Shown here: positions 36,220 through 44,444 of the stretch, piece after piece
Position numbering within the stretch: the stretch's first letter is position 1
Layout: each line of letters opens with the position of its first letter
Assembly: GCF_008329945.1 (NCBI RefSeq)
Contig: NZ_CP035807.1
Location: forward strand, 558,001 to 622,000
Direction of reading: 5' to 3'
Length of the DNA stretch: 64,000 nucleotides
Origin: Thiospirochaeta perfilievii
GTDB lineage: Bacteria > Spirochaetota > Spirochaetia > DSM-2461
The notes under the pieces: generated by a model
The model's database searches: none
What the model saw: only the letters and a program-made list of their open reading frames with translations
Told to the model about the DNA's origin: nothing
Made by a program: the position numbers and the translations under genes

Positions 36220-36966
36220 ATGGAATATTTAAATAGAATAAAATTATTAGTGATTCTTCTTTTTACCCTTTCACCTATCTACTCAAATAATGACTTTTCT
36301 CCTAAGGCTACAGGTAGAGTATTCTACAAAGAGTTCTATAGTCTTCAGTATAATGAAGAGTATGAGCAGGCGGACTGGGTTTACTATCGGCTAACAAAAG
36401 ATATGGTTTATGGGGATGAAAAGAGGAGAGACTCCTTTAAAGTAGATAGTGATATAGAAACAGGTTCTGCAGCTTTAAAGGATTATAAGAGCTCTGGTTT
36501 TGATAGAGGACATCTTGTCCCAGCAGCAGATATGAAAATATCTAAAAAAGCTATGTCTGAATCCTTTTATATGAGTAATATGAGCCCTCAAAGACCTGGT
36601 TTTAATAGAGGTATTTGGAAAAAACTTGAAAGTTTTGTTAGATTTTGGGCTGTGGAGAATGAAGAGCTTTATATTGTAACAGGCCCTGTATTTACAGAGG
36701 AGACCTATCTTACAATTGGAGAAAATAGAGTAGGGATTCCAGAATACTTTTATAAAGTCATTTTAGATTATAAGGGTGAAGAGATTAAAGCTATAGGTTT
36801 TTTACTACCTAATAAAAAGAGTAGTATACCAATTATGAAGTATGCACTTAGTGTAAATGACATTGAAGACTTAACCGGCATAGACTTCTTTTACAATTTA
36901 CCAGATGACATAGAAGAGTTTATTGAAAAAGATATAGATATTAATCTTTGGCCTACAGATAGATAA
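36220..36966 (+). CDS. Exported DNA/RNA non-specific endonuclease (NucA/NUC1 type)
   Basis: A secreted beta-beta-alpha-metal nuclease of 248 residues. A signal peptide (about 1-23, KLLVILLFTLSPIYS) is followed by the catalytic DRGHLVPAADM motif, where the histidine is the general base, and SNMSPQRPGFNRGIWKKLE, which supplies the metal-binding asparagine. It may degrade external nucleic acid for nutrition. No Shine-Dalgarno is visible ahead of the ATG. No immunity gene is seen, which fits an exported scavenging enzyme. Confidence 0.93.
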   Translation: MEYLNRIKLLVILLFTLSPIYSNNDFSPKATGRVFYKEFYSLQYNEEYEQADWVYYRLTKDMVYGDEKRRDSFKVDSDIETGSAALKDYKSSGFDRGHLVPAADMKISKKAMSESFYMSNMSPQRPGFNRGIWKKLESFVRFWAVENEELYIVTGPVFTEETYLTIGENRVGIPEYFYKVILDYKGEEIKAIGFLLPNKKSSIPIMKYALSVNDIEDLTGIDFFYNLPDDIEEFIEKDIDINLWPTDR

Positions 36967-36968
36967 TA

Positions 36969-36993
36969 CCCCCTACCCTTAAAGAATAGGGGG
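36969..36993. terminator. Bidirectional hairpin after the nuclease gene
   Basis: A 7-bp GC-rich stem CCCCCTA with TAGGGGG and an 11-nt loop between convergent stop codons. Confidence 0.6.
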
Positions 36994-37000
36994 CTTATAT

Positions 37001-38869
37001 TTATAGTAGTCCTTCATACTCCTTAACAGGGGCATCATTTAAAAATAGTTCAATTATCTCTCTCCCTAGGGGATCAAGATCATCTTCTAGAAAGAGGGAT
37101 ACTTCTTCCTTAAAAAAGTCTACTAACATTTTAGCCCCCTGATCATAGACCTCGGTTCCAACTTCTGGCTGTGTTTCGACCCTTAACATACCCTCAGGAA
37201 TATTAAATGACCCAACTTTTGCAGTTTTAGGAGTATATCCAAGTAGTGGGCAACGGGCAGGAATTAAATTATCTTTATCAAAAAAAGTTTCAGGATAGGA
37301 TGTAAGAACAGACCTTCCTAACCACTCTGACATAAATTTAACATTCCATGCACCAACATTTTGATTAGGAGTAATTGTATATTTTACATCTCCTGAGTCC
37401 TTTATCTGATTTAAAAGTAGGTTTGCTTGGGTTACTTTCCGTCCTGTTGCAAACGGCCAGTATGAACCTACTCCCTCAGATTGCATTAGTTTCCCACCCG
37501 CTGTTATTGATGGATTAGCATGCCCTCTTGGAGATACAAGTCTCCAAACCCATGCTAGAGCTGGAGGTAATATATGCACCATTCCAACTATACCGTAGGA
37601 GACATGACCTTTATATGTAGCTGGTGATCTTAATCCAAAGTTCCGAACATCCACATCAACTGTCTCTTCTAATATTCCCGGAACAAACCTACGTGGCATT
37701 ATTACCCTTGGATTTGGACATGGAACTCCTGGCTCATCCTCTGTATGTTCCCAAACTTTTATAGGCTCTCCCTCTACAGATTTTAGATTTAAAAATATTA
37801 GAGGTTCTGGTGCTTCTAGAGTCATATGCTCCATATGGGGATCAATTCCTTTATGGGTAACATGGTCAACTCGTAAAAACCATGCGTCCTCTGCATCACA
37901 TGCACTTAGGGTATCCTTTGTTGCACCATGTCTTGGATGACACATAGCCATATCGTCTGTTATTGGATATAACTCATCTTGGTTTTCCATTTTAATTGTA
38001 GGAACTTCTCCAGTTACTAGGTTAGTTCCTAGAACTAAATCACCATCGGAATTTCTATGGGGTTGCTCTAACATCTCAGACTTACCTGCACCAGAAGCAC
38101 CTTCATGCATTAAAACAGTTTCACCTTTAATAGAGTTTACTGCTTTTACTGTGGATGCATGTAGTGTAATCCAATCTTCCTGTTCTCCTATTGTAAGAAG
38201 TGCTCCATAAACTCCTTTTTTAGCAGAAGGTCCTGGGTATAGGTTGTTAGAAAAGATCTCATGTAATCCGTTGTGTCTATTATGTACAACAACCTGTTTT
38301 CCATTGTAGTGGGTGTGTCTAAATGGAGGAGCAACAAACATAACTGATCGAACTTGAAAATTATCATCTATTTTTTCTAATGTAACTAATCCTTGTAGAT
38401 CAGCTAAACCCGCAATAAAGAATCCCATATTTTTAGGTGCAATAAGTATTCCACCATACTGTTTCCCATGGGTAAATGGTTTTCCAATATAATATGCAGT
38501 AACAGATAGGTCCTGTTCTTGTAACCATTTCAACATTTCTGTCCGAGTATTTGAAAAACTCTCACCAAATCTTTCCATATAAGTTGGTTTATCAGTTGGT
38601 AATTCATCCCCAATAACCATACACTCAGGGTCTCTTCTTCTCATGTAGGGTTCAAAATAGTTTACCGCAACCCCATTTGACCTCTTCTCTGTAATAACTT
38701 CGTCAATAACACCTTGACCAGGAATTTGATAAGAGGTTGTAAATGAGGTGGAACCCGGTCCACCTAGGGCTAGTTCGATTAATTCATCCCTAGTAGATGG
38801 ATAAATTACTGATGGAGCGTTATCTAAAACACTTTGAATATCCTTTGGTAATCCCAATTTTTTATACAT
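37001..38869 (-). CDS. Large PEPCK/HprK-like P-loop protein of unknown function (DUF4914-like)
   Basis: 622 residues. The centre holds a Walker A of the PEP carboxykinase/HPr-kinase kind (HEGASGAGKSEMLEQ, near residue 255) and a second acidic motif ITDDMAMC about 60 residues on, like the LVADD of HPr kinase. Preceding APPFRHTHYNGKQVVVHNRHNGLHEIF is rich in histidines that could bind metal. From memory it matches the DUF4914 family; this was not checked. It is not a normal PEP carboxykinase. AAGGAT lies ahead of the ATG. It follows a PadR regulator 58 nt upstream and is probably cotranscribed. Phosphotransfer or nucleotide-dependent decarboxylation are both possible. Confidence 0.75.
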   Translation of the reverse strand: MYKKLGLPKDIQSVLDNAPSVIYPSTRDELIELALGGPGSTSFTTSYQIPGQGVIDEVITEKRSNGVAVNYFEPYMRRRDPECMVIGDELPTDKPTYMERFGESFSNTRTEMLKWLQEQDLSVTAYYIGKPFTHGKQYGGILIAPKNMGFFIAGLADLQGLVTLEKIDDNFQVRSVMFVAPPFRHTHYNGKQVVVHNRHNGLHEIFSNNLYPGPSAKKGVYGALLTIGEQEDWITLHASTVKAVNSIKGETVLMHEGASGAGKSEMLEQPHRNSDGDLVLGTNLVTGEVPTIKMENQDELYPITDDMAMCHPRHGATKDTLSACDAEDAWFLRVDHVTHKGIDPHMEHMTLEAPEPLIFLNLKSVEGEPIKVWEHTEDEPGVPCPNPRVIMPRRFVPGILEETVDVDVRNFGLRSPATYKGHVSYGIVGMVHILPPALAWVWRLVSPRGHANPSITAGGKLMQSEGVGSYWPFATGRKVTQANLLLNQIKDSGDVKYTITPNQNVGAWNVKFMSEWLGRSVLTSYPETFFDKDNLIPARCPLLGYTPKTAKVGSFNIPEGMLRVETQPEVGTEVYDQGAKMLVDFFKEEVSLFLEDDLDPLGREIIELFLNDAPVKEYEGLL

Positions 38870-38927
38870 ATAACATCCTTTATATTTGTGATATACAGAA
38901 AAAGACCTGTATTAATAATATTTTCTT

Positions 38928-39239
38928 TTATACTTCATTTAGTTCATTAAATAGAAACATAGCTTTTTCTTTAGCTATTGCAAGAACACCATCACCCTCA
39001 GTTGTTATACTGTAATAGTTTCTATTTTTTCCATTTTCTAAACGAGTCTCTTTTTTAAGAAGCTCACTTTCCTCCATTTTTGCTAAAAGTGGATAGATAG
39101 TCCCTGGACTAATTTGATACCCATAACTATTTAACTGCTCTATCATCCAAAGTCCAAAAAATGGTTTTTTTTTCGCCTGTATTAAAATATGTATCTGCAT
39201 AAAACCTAATAACATTTTTTTTGGTACTTTATTTCTCAT
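38928..39239 (-). CDS. PadR-family transcriptional regulator
   Basis: 103 residues with the PadR winged helix: LLGFMQIHILIQAKKKPFFGLWMIEQLNSYGYQISPGTIYPLLAKMEESELL, then the wing and C-terminal dimer helix. The family usually represses its own operon and a linked gene, and responds to small hydrophobic ligands. It shares an operon with the P-loop protein. An AAGGAG site precedes the ATG, and a GATATC repeat cluster sits directly upstream. Confidence 0.9.
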   Translation of the reverse strand: MRNKVPKKMLLGFMQIHILIQAKKKPFFGLWMIEQLNSYGYQISPGTIYPLLAKMEESELLKKETRLENGKNRNYYSITTEGDGVLAIAKEKAMFLFNELNEV

Positions 39240-39250
39240 GGCAACTCCTT

Positions 39251-39282
39251 GATATCAATACTCGATATCTAAAACTGATATT
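39251..39282 (-). promoter_or_regulatory. Candidate PadR operator
   Basis: Two GATATC palindromes (39251-39256, 39264-39269) 7 nt apart form a larger dyad, with a third TGATAT half (39277-39282). They overlap the ribosome-site side of the regulator gene, as expected of an autorepressor site. Confidence 0.5.
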
Positions 39283-39360
39283 AGCAAAACTAATTTATAA
39301 AGTCAATATTTCTAATAAGTAAATATGATATTTTGGTTAAATTTCAATTTATCCTAAGGT

Positions 39361-39389
39361 TTGACATATAAATAACAACAAATTACTAT
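39361..39389 (+). promoter_or_regulatory. Near-leaderless promoter of the PfkB kinase
   Basis: A perfect TTGACA (39361-39366), 17-nt spacer, TACTAT (39384-39389), then 5 nt and ATG at 39395. No ribosome binding site lies between. Confidence 0.6.
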
Positions 39390-39394
39390 TAACT

Positions 39395-40342
39395 ATGAAG
39401 AAAAGAGTGTTAACAGTTACATTAAATCCAGCGGTTGATTTCACTATAGAAGTACCTAATTTTAAAATTGACTCTATTAACAAAGCTACACATAGTAGAA
39501 GAGATCCAGGAGGTAAAGGGATAAATGTATCTACTGCTCTATCTGATGGAGGTTTTATAACCAGTGCTACTGGGTTTATCGGAAAGGAAAATAGAGATAT
39601 TTTTACTAGTCACTTTAGAAAAAAGTCAATAATTGATAATTTTATATACGTAGATGGTTTAACCCGGGAGGGAATAAAAGTTACTGATACAGAAAATGAA
39701 ATTACAACTGATATTAACTTTAATGGAATAGATTTAAAACAGAAGGATATCGACAATTTTATTATTAAATATAAAAAGATTATTAAGGGTTTTGATTTTG
39801 TAATACTATCTGGTAGCCTTCCTAGAAGTCTTCCTTATGACTTTTATACTCTACTTGCAAAAATAGCTAGGGAGAACAGGGTTTTTGTGGCTTTAGATAG
39901 CAGTAAAGAAGCTCTTCTATCCAGTATTAATTCTGGTTTTATAAACTTAATAAAACCCAATATAAATGAGCTTACGGAGATATATCCAGAGATACAAAAA
40001 GCAACCAATAGAGAAAAAACTGTGGATCTTTTAGCAAAAAAGTTACTTCAAAAAGTTGAGATAGTAGCCCTATCCCTGGGAGAGGACGGAAGTAAACTGT
40101 ACACAAGAGATAGAATATATATTGCGAATGCTCCTAAAGTAAAGGTCAAAACAACAGTAGGTGCTGGAGATACATTTTTAGCTGGGTTTATTTTTGGATT
40201 AATTAATACTTGTACTATAAAAGATGCACTAAAAACTGGTGTAAGTTGGGCTACATCAAAAATAACAAAATATGGTCCAGGTTTATCGAAAACTAATCCT
40301 CCACAATTGTTTTGTGAAAAAATATTAATAGAGGAAAAATAA
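39395..40342 (+). CDS. PfkB-family kinase (1-phosphofructokinase/tagatose-6-P kinase type)
   Basis: A 315-residue ribokinase-fold sugar kinase. The N-terminal VTLNPAVDFTIEV, the GGKGINVS loop and the C-terminal anion-hole/base motif TTVGAGDTFLAGF are all present; LNPAVD and GGKGINV are typical of the FruK/LacC branch, which phosphorylates fructose 1-phosphate or tagatose 6-phosphate. No fructose PTS gene is adjacent, so the substrate is open. Confidence 0.9.
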   Translation: MKKRVLTVTLNPAVDFTIEVPNFKIDSINKATHSRRDPGGKGINVSTALSDGGFITSATGFIGKENRDIFTSHFRKKSIIDNFIYVDGLTREGIKVTDTENEITTDINFNGIDLKQKDIDNFIIKYKKIIKGFDFVILSGSLPRSLPYDFYTLLAKIARENRVFVALDSSKEALLSSINSGFINLIKPNINELTEIYPEIQKATNREKTVDLLAKKLLQKVEIVALSLGEDGSKLYTRDRIYIANAPKVKVKTTVGAGDTFLAGFIFGLINTCTIKDALKTGVSWATSKITKYGPGLSKTNPPQLFCEKILIEEK

Positions 40343-40395
40343 GTAATTAGACTATAGAAGATTTTATATTATATAATATAAGGAGAGGAGAACTT

Positions 40396-41418
40396 ATGAA
40401 GGTACTATTTATCGGTGGGACAGGAACTATTAGCACGGCTATTTCTAAAGAATTAATACAAATGGGTACAGATTTATATATACTAAATAGAGGTAGTAGA
40501 AACGATACTCTTGGTAGTCGTGGTGTAAAATACCTAACCTGCGATGTATATAAAGAAGATGAAGTTAGGGAATTAATAAAGGAATTAACATTTGATGTAG
40601 TGGCAGATTTTATAGCCTTTGATACTTCAGCCCTTGAAAGGGATTATAGGTTATTTAAAAATAAAACTAAGCAGTTTATATTTATAAGTTCTGCCTCAGC
40701 ATATCAGAAACCTTTATCTAATTATAAAATAACTGAGGGTACAACCCTATCAAACCCCTTCTGGGAGTATTCAAGAAATAAAATAGCTTGCGAAGAGTTC
40801 CTATTTAAAATGTATAGAGAAAATGGATTTCCTATAACTGTAGTTAGGCCAAGCCATACCTATGATGATAGATCCATTCCCCTTGGAGTTCATGGAGATA
40901 GAGGTAGTTGGCAAGTAGCAAAGAGAATGTTAGAAGGGAAAAAGGTTATAATACACGGAGACGGTTCATCACTGTGGACAATGACATCAAGTATAGATTT
41001 TGCTAAAGCTTTTATCGGTCTAATGGGAAATAGTCACTCTATAGGAGAGTCTGTTCAAATAACTTCCGATGAATCTTTAACATGGAATCAGATATATAGT
41101 TCAATTGCAGATGCATTAGGTGTTGAGTTAAAACCATATTATGTTCCTTCAGACTTTCTAGATGCAGTGGGAAAGTATGACTTTAAAGGTGGCCTAATTG
41201 GAGATAAGGTAAATAGTGTGGTATTTGACAATAGTAAATTAAAAAATTTAGTTCCTACATTTACTCCATCTATTAGATTTGATCAAGGAATTAAGAGAAC
41301 AGTAACTAATATTTTAAATAGTCCAGACCTACAAGTAGAAGATAAGGAGTTTGATATTTGGTGCGACAGAGTAATCCAGGCATTAGAGGTTGCTAAAGAG
41401 GGTTTAAATCATAGTTGA
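40396..41418 (+). CDS. NAD-dependent epimerase/dehydratase family protein (extended SDR)
   Basis: A 340-residue Rossmann protein. The nucleotide-binding start KVLFIGGTGTISTAISKEL is followed by an SDR core (FIFISSASAYQKP; YSRNKIACEEFLFK with the YxxxK pair seen as YSRNK). The C-terminal half resembles sugar-nucleotide epimerases and the CSP41-like branch. Substrate unknown. AGGAGAGGAG precedes the ATG. The tail overlaps the convergent AraC remnant by 15 bp. Confidence 0.82.
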   Translation: MKVLFIGGTGTISTAISKELIQMGTDLYILNRGSRNDTLGSRGVKYLTCDVYKEDEVRELIKELTFDVVADFIAFDTSALERDYRLFKNKTKQFIFISSASAYQKPLSNYKITEGTTLSNPFWEYSRNKIACEEFLFKMYRENGFPITVVRPSHTYDDRSIPLGVHGDRGSWQVAKRMLEGKKVIIHGDGSSLWTMTSSIDFAKAFIGLMGNSHSIGESVQITSDESLTWNQIYSSIADALGVELKPYYVPSDFLDAVGKYDFKGGLIGDKVNSVVFDNSKLKNLVPTFTPSIRFDQGIKRTVTNILNSPDLQVEDKEFDIWCDRVIQALEVAKEGLNHS

Positions 41419-42051
41419 TCTATAATCCTGATTTAAAGATGTATGACGATACTCCCCAGGTGTTACTCCATAATATTTTTTAAATACTTTTATAAAGTAG
41501 TTTGGACTCCAATAACCTACTCTTTTGCTAATGTCCTGGATCTGTATAGAGTTATCCTCTAACAGCTCTTTAGCCAATAACATACGTTTATTCTTTAGAT
41601 AGTTAGAGAAGGAGTCATTACATACATTTTTAAAGATACGGCTAAGATAAAAAGATGAGAACCCCATCTCATCTGCAATACTTGAAAGAGATATATCTTC
41701 ACCTAGTTTAGAATCTATTATCCTTTTAGCAATACGCACATAATCTATTGTTTTATCGTCCTCATTAAATGAGACTATACTCTCCCCTACTTCTAATAGA
41801 AAGTTATATATAAGAGTCTGAGTATTCTCTCTTGTTCGAACATGATATAGAGACACAAAAAACCTGTCTATTCTTTTATTATTTGATTCCATAGAGAAGC
41901 CCTGCTCTTCTAATCTAGAGATTATGGTTCTTATGAATAAAACATAAAAACTTAAAACATCTACAGAAGAACTATTAACTGAATCTATATCTATAAGTTT
42001 AAACTGCTTATTTATTAAACTCTTAATATTTTTTTGATCATTATTCTTAAG
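41404..42051 (-). pseudogene. AraC-family regulator, N-terminally truncated
   Basis: The C-terminal two-HTH domain is intact (DISLSSIADEMGFSSFYLSRIFKNV and QIQDISKRVGYWSPNYFIKVFKKYYGVTPGEYR). The same frame stays open upstream past the first ATG (41892) for some 50 codons (for example SVDVLSFYVLFIRTIISRLEEQGFS) and then runs into the start of a remnant coding on the other strand. AraC regulators of this layout have 100-500 further residues. A fragment from 41892 (162 residues) could still be made, since AGGG stands about 8 nt ahead, and might bind DNA without its sensor. Confidence 0.75.
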
Positions 42052-42052
42052 G

Positions 42053-42391
42053 GATAAGGAGTATGGTGGACTTTACTCATTTGTTGATATCCAAGGAAAA
42101 CAACCATCCCAGGTTGAGTGGGATATGAAGTATTGGTGGCCCCATTGTGAAACTATATATGCCCTACTTCTAGCCTATGAAATTACAGGTGATAAAAAAT
42201 ATGAGCACTGGTTTAATCTGGTACATGAGTATACGTGGGAAAAATTTCCAGATAGGGAAAAGGGTGAGTGGTTTGGATACCTAAGACGTGATGGCTCTGT
42301 CCAGGTAAATCTGAAGGGGAATCACTTTAAAGGCCCTTTTCATATTCCCCGGTTTTTAACTAAAGTTATAACTCTACTAGATACTATGTAA
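42053..42391 (+). pseudogene. N-acylglucosamine 2-epimerase family, C-terminal remnant
   Basis: Only the last 112 codons remain of a gene that normally encodes about 390 residues. They are well preserved: DKEYGGLYSFVDIQGK, QVEWDMKYWWPHCETIYALLLAYEITGDKKY and EWFGYLRRDGSVQ are the family's C-terminal signatures. The frame is open to 42038 with no start codon before an internal ATG at 42125. It abuts the AraC remnant head to head. Confidence 0.85.
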
Positions 42392-42409
42392 ACAATCATT
42401 TATTCCATA

Positions 42410-42437
42410 AAGGAGTGTCTATTATTTGACACTTCTT
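42410..42437. repeat. Dyad overlapping the chemoreceptor promoter
   Basis: AAGGAGTGTC pairs with GACACTTCTT (10 bp, one G-T, 8-nt loop). It could be the old terminator of the epimerase remnant or an operator, since it covers the -35 of the next promoter. Confidence 0.45.
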
Positions 42438-42454
42438 AAACATACAAATATACA
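42426..42454 (+). promoter_or_regulatory. Promoter of the sCache chemoreceptor
   Basis: A perfect TTGACA (42426-42431), 17-nt spacer and TATACA (42449-42454). The leader of about 66 nt contains a dyad ATCCAAT/ATTGGAT (42491-42513) just before the AAGGAG ribosome site. Confidence 0.65.
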
Positions 42455-42526
42455 TCCTTATCTCCATTTTTTTGCTTTATTTTTTTTTAAATCCAATTAT
42501 ACTGGTATTGGATAAGGAGTATATTG

Positions 42527-44350
42527 ATGATTAGATTTAATACAGTTAAAAATAAGTTGAGCTTACTTATGGTTTTATCTGTGGTTTTGTTAACCTTAAT
42601 ACTACAGTTAAGTTCATATATTACTACCAATAGATATATGAAAAAACTGACTATAAGTGTTTTAAAAACCAAACTTGACGGGGATATTGAATCCTCAAAA
42701 AATCTATTAAATATTCACTTTGGAAGTTTAACCCTAAAAGATAGTCGTCTAATAGATTCAAAGGGTAACTCTATAGAAGGGAACTCTTTGTTTGTAGACC
42801 AAGTTTTGGATCAATTAGGAGTATTATGTACTATCTTTGTCAGCAAGGAAAGTGATTTTACAAGGGTTTCAACAAATATAAAAGATGCAAATGGAGAGAG
42901 GGTTTTAGGAACAAAACTAGGTTCAAATAGCGCAGCATTTTTAGATATTTCAAATAAAAAACGATATATTGGAGAGGCAGTTATTTTTGGAAGTAATTTT
43001 CTAACAATGTATGAACCAATATTAGATAGATCAAATAAACTAATAGGAATTCTTTTTATAGGGATACCTATGACAAATATTGAAGACACAATTACTATCT
43101 TCATAAAATATATACTATTAAATACATTCCTTTTTGCATTAGTAATATTAATAATAATTTTAATAATTCAAAATATATTCCTAAATAAAACTTTAGCTCC
43201 TTTGAATAAGACAATAGTTATGCTTAAAGATATCTCCCAGGGGAATGGTGATCTTACAAAAACTATCGAAATTAATTCAAATGATGATATGAAGGATCTA
43301 GGAGATTATTTCAATTTAACAATTGCAAAAATTAGAGAATTAATTTTATCTGTAAAAAAAGAATCTTATACGCTTAATAATATAGGGGAGGATCTATCAT
43401 CAAATATGACTGAAACTGCTGCAGCTATTTACCAGATAACCCAAAATATTAGTAGTACAAAGGAGCAGTCACTAAAACAAGCCTCGAGTGTAGATAATAC
43501 CAAAAAAAATATGGATCAGATAATTGAGAGTATAAATACATTGGATGAATCCATCTCTAGTCAGTCTGCAAATATTGTAGAGTCATCATCAGCTATTGAA
43601 CAGATGTTAGCGAATATAAGAAGTGTTGGAAATACCATCGAAAAAAATACTAGCTATGTAAAAGAGTTAAAAAAGGTATCAATAGAAGGTAAAAGTGGTG
43701 TAGACAATGTATCTAATGTGATTAGTAATATTACAAACGAATCAGAAGGTCTATTAGAAATTAGTACAATAATTCAAAAAATAGCCAGTCAAACCAACTT
43801 ATTATCTATGAACGCAGCTATAGAAGCCGCCCATGCAGGGGATTCAGGGAAGGGTTTTGCTGTTGTTGCAGATGAAATAAGAAAATTAGCTGAAGACTCG
43901 GGTAACCAGGCTAAAATAATAAGTTCTGTATTAAAAAAGATGAAAAGTTTAATTGACTCAGTTTCAAGTTCTATTTTAGAGGTTTCTCAGGTTTTTAATA
44001 AAGTTACAGATAAGATAAATATTGTCTACACACAAGAGATATCAATTAAAAATGCCATGGATGAACAAAACCATGGAAGTAACGAAATTCTTACAGCAAT
44101 AAATGAGCTAAATAGAATTACAAATGAAGTAAAAGAGAGATCTTCATTGATGCTTAGAAATAGTAGTGATGTATTAGAAGAGATGAATTTATTAACCATG
44201 ATTACAAATGAAATAAATAACGGAATGGATGAGATGAATGTAGGAGCTGGAGAGATTAATACTTCAGTTTCCGAGGTAAATAGAATAAGTGGTGATAATA
44301 AAAATAGTATAAAGGTTTTAACTGACGATATTGATAAGTTTATAGTTTAA
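42527..44350 (+). CDS. Methyl-accepting chemotaxis protein with single-Cache sensor
   Basis: A 607-residue receptor. The ATG at 42527 is 7 nt after AAGGAG; a TTG one codon earlier is less likely. One membrane helix (LSLLMVLSVVLLTLILQLSS) leads to an extracellular sCache-like domain (about 40-185), then a second helix, HAMP (KTLAPLNKTIVMLKDIS), and the signalling tip SQTNLLSMNAAIEAAHAGDSGKGFAVVADEIRKLA. The first six residues of the tip are almost identical to the receptor at 32417-34525, but the sensor is different. Ligand unknown. Confidence 0.94.
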   Translation: MIRFNTVKNKLSLLMVLSVVLLTLILQLSSYITTNRYMKKLTISVLKTKLDGDIESSKNLLNIHFGSLTLKDSRLIDSKGNSIEGNSLFVDQVLDQLGVLCTIFVSKESDFTRVSTNIKDANGERVLGTKLGSNSAAFLDISNKKRYIGEAVIFGSNFLTMYEPILDRSNKLIGILFIGIPMTNIEDTITIFIKYILLNTFLFALVILIIILIIQNIFLNKTLAPLNKTIVMLKDISQGNGDLTKTIEINSNDDMKDLGDYFNLTIAKIRELILSVKKESYTLNNIGEDLSSNMTETAAAIYQITQNISSTKEQSLKQASSVDNTKKNMDQIIESINTLDESISSQSANIVESSSAIEQMLANIRSVGNTIEKNTSYVKELKKVSIEGKSGVDNVSNVISNITNESEGLLEISTIIQKIASQTNLLSMNAAIEAAHAGDSGKGFAVVADEIRKLAEDSGNQAKIISSVLKKMKSLIDSVSSSILEVSQVFNKVTDKINIVYTQEISIKNAMDEQNHGSNEILTAINELNRITNEVKERSSLMLRNSSDVLEEMNLLTMITNEINNGMDEMNVGAGEINTSVSEVNRISGDNKNSIKVLTDDIDKFIV

Positions 44351-44444
44351 TTATATTAATTTTACGATAATATTGGCACATTTTACACTAAACTAGTTTA
44401 CAATTATAAAATGAAAGATTTGTTTTACTAGCAAGAGGTTAATA

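Noticed and set aside
37001-38869. Calling the P-loop protein a PEP carboxykinase or HPr kinase
   Set aside because: Only the P-loop and an acidic motif match; length, metal-site residues and the remaining sequence do not fit either enzyme.
41404-41892. Treating the AraC ORF as a complete short regulator
   Set aside because: The frame continues upstream without a start codon and ends in the scar, which indicates truncation.
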